Assembly: GCF_000224145.3 (NCBI RefSeq)
Contig: NC_020172.2
Location: 253,001 to 317,000, forward strand
Direction of reading: 5' to 3'
DNA length: 64,000 nucleotides
Source: Ciona intestinalis
Lineage: Eukaryota; Chordata; Ascidiacea; Phlebobranchia; Cionidae
The position numbers and the translations under genes were made by a program. Positions 63,936 through 64,000 of this stretch are shown here, in pieces. Under the pieces are notes generated by a model that saw nothing but the letters and a program-made list of their open reading frames with translations, searched no databases and was not told the origin of the DNA. Numbering within the stretch: the first letter of the stretch is position 1; each line of letters opens with the position of its first letter.

Positions 63936-64000
63936 CTGGGAAGTAATGAACAATATTATGGTCATATGGTGTAGGGAAGTTTGGGAACTAAAAACATATA

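Overview
The window reads as nuclear DNA of a solitary ascidian, most likely Ciona (C. intestinalis/robusta type). Reasons: AT-rich sequence, GT-AG introns mostly 70-1,400 bp, chordate-type proteins closest in memory to vertebrate orthologues, a tRNA-headed composite SINE ending in (CATT)n like the published Ciona SINE, many short MITEs, and 3' splice sites lying 7-20 nt before start codons, as expected for tunicate spliced-leader trans-splicing. Four runs of N mark a draft assembly. Species assignment is inference; I could not run a search.

Layout, left to right: first coding exon of RHOA (minus, 673-828, rest off the left edge); a relict Penelope-like retroelement 3' end (about 3120-3780); intronless mitochondrial ribosomal protein L4 (minus, 4237-5229); a MITE-rich stretch (5.7-9.8 kb); an unrecognised, probably disordered 540-residue protein (plus, 12139-13942); a gene-free stretch with a direct repeat and a gap (14-18.7 kb); complete RAB6 (plus, 8 coding exons, 18792-22059); PEX14 (minus, 7 coding exons, 23624-27233) followed by a second copy of its promoter and exons 1-3 (28222-30770) and a small unrecognised ORF (30752-30967); ANKMY1-like MORN/ankyrin/MYND protein (plus, 19 coding exons, 31450-42353); a second gene-free, MITE-rich stretch; an aminergic GPCR (plus, 8 coding exons, 45323-50347); a 447-residue coiled-coil protein (plus, 11 coding exons, 50968-55875); and the 3' half of a class I myosin of the ID/IG type (minus, 57701-63935, continuing off the right edge). 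Exon boundaries were worked out by hand from GT-AG sites with continuous reading phase and, where known, family alignment from memory.

The genes are independent housekeeping, trafficking, ciliary-type and signalling genes; nothing suggests one pathway or a gene cluster. The most unusual features are: a >=12-copy MITE family, one copy of which ends about 16 bp before a receptor exon; a 1.6-kb element with long inverted termini; a MITE with telomere-like interior; a foldback element; a perfect 27-bp hairpin in an ANKMY1 intron; a hammerhead-ribozyme-like core in the Penelope relict; and the PEX14 partial duplication, which may be either a real duplication or two haplotypes left unmerged. I found no clearly new biological system.
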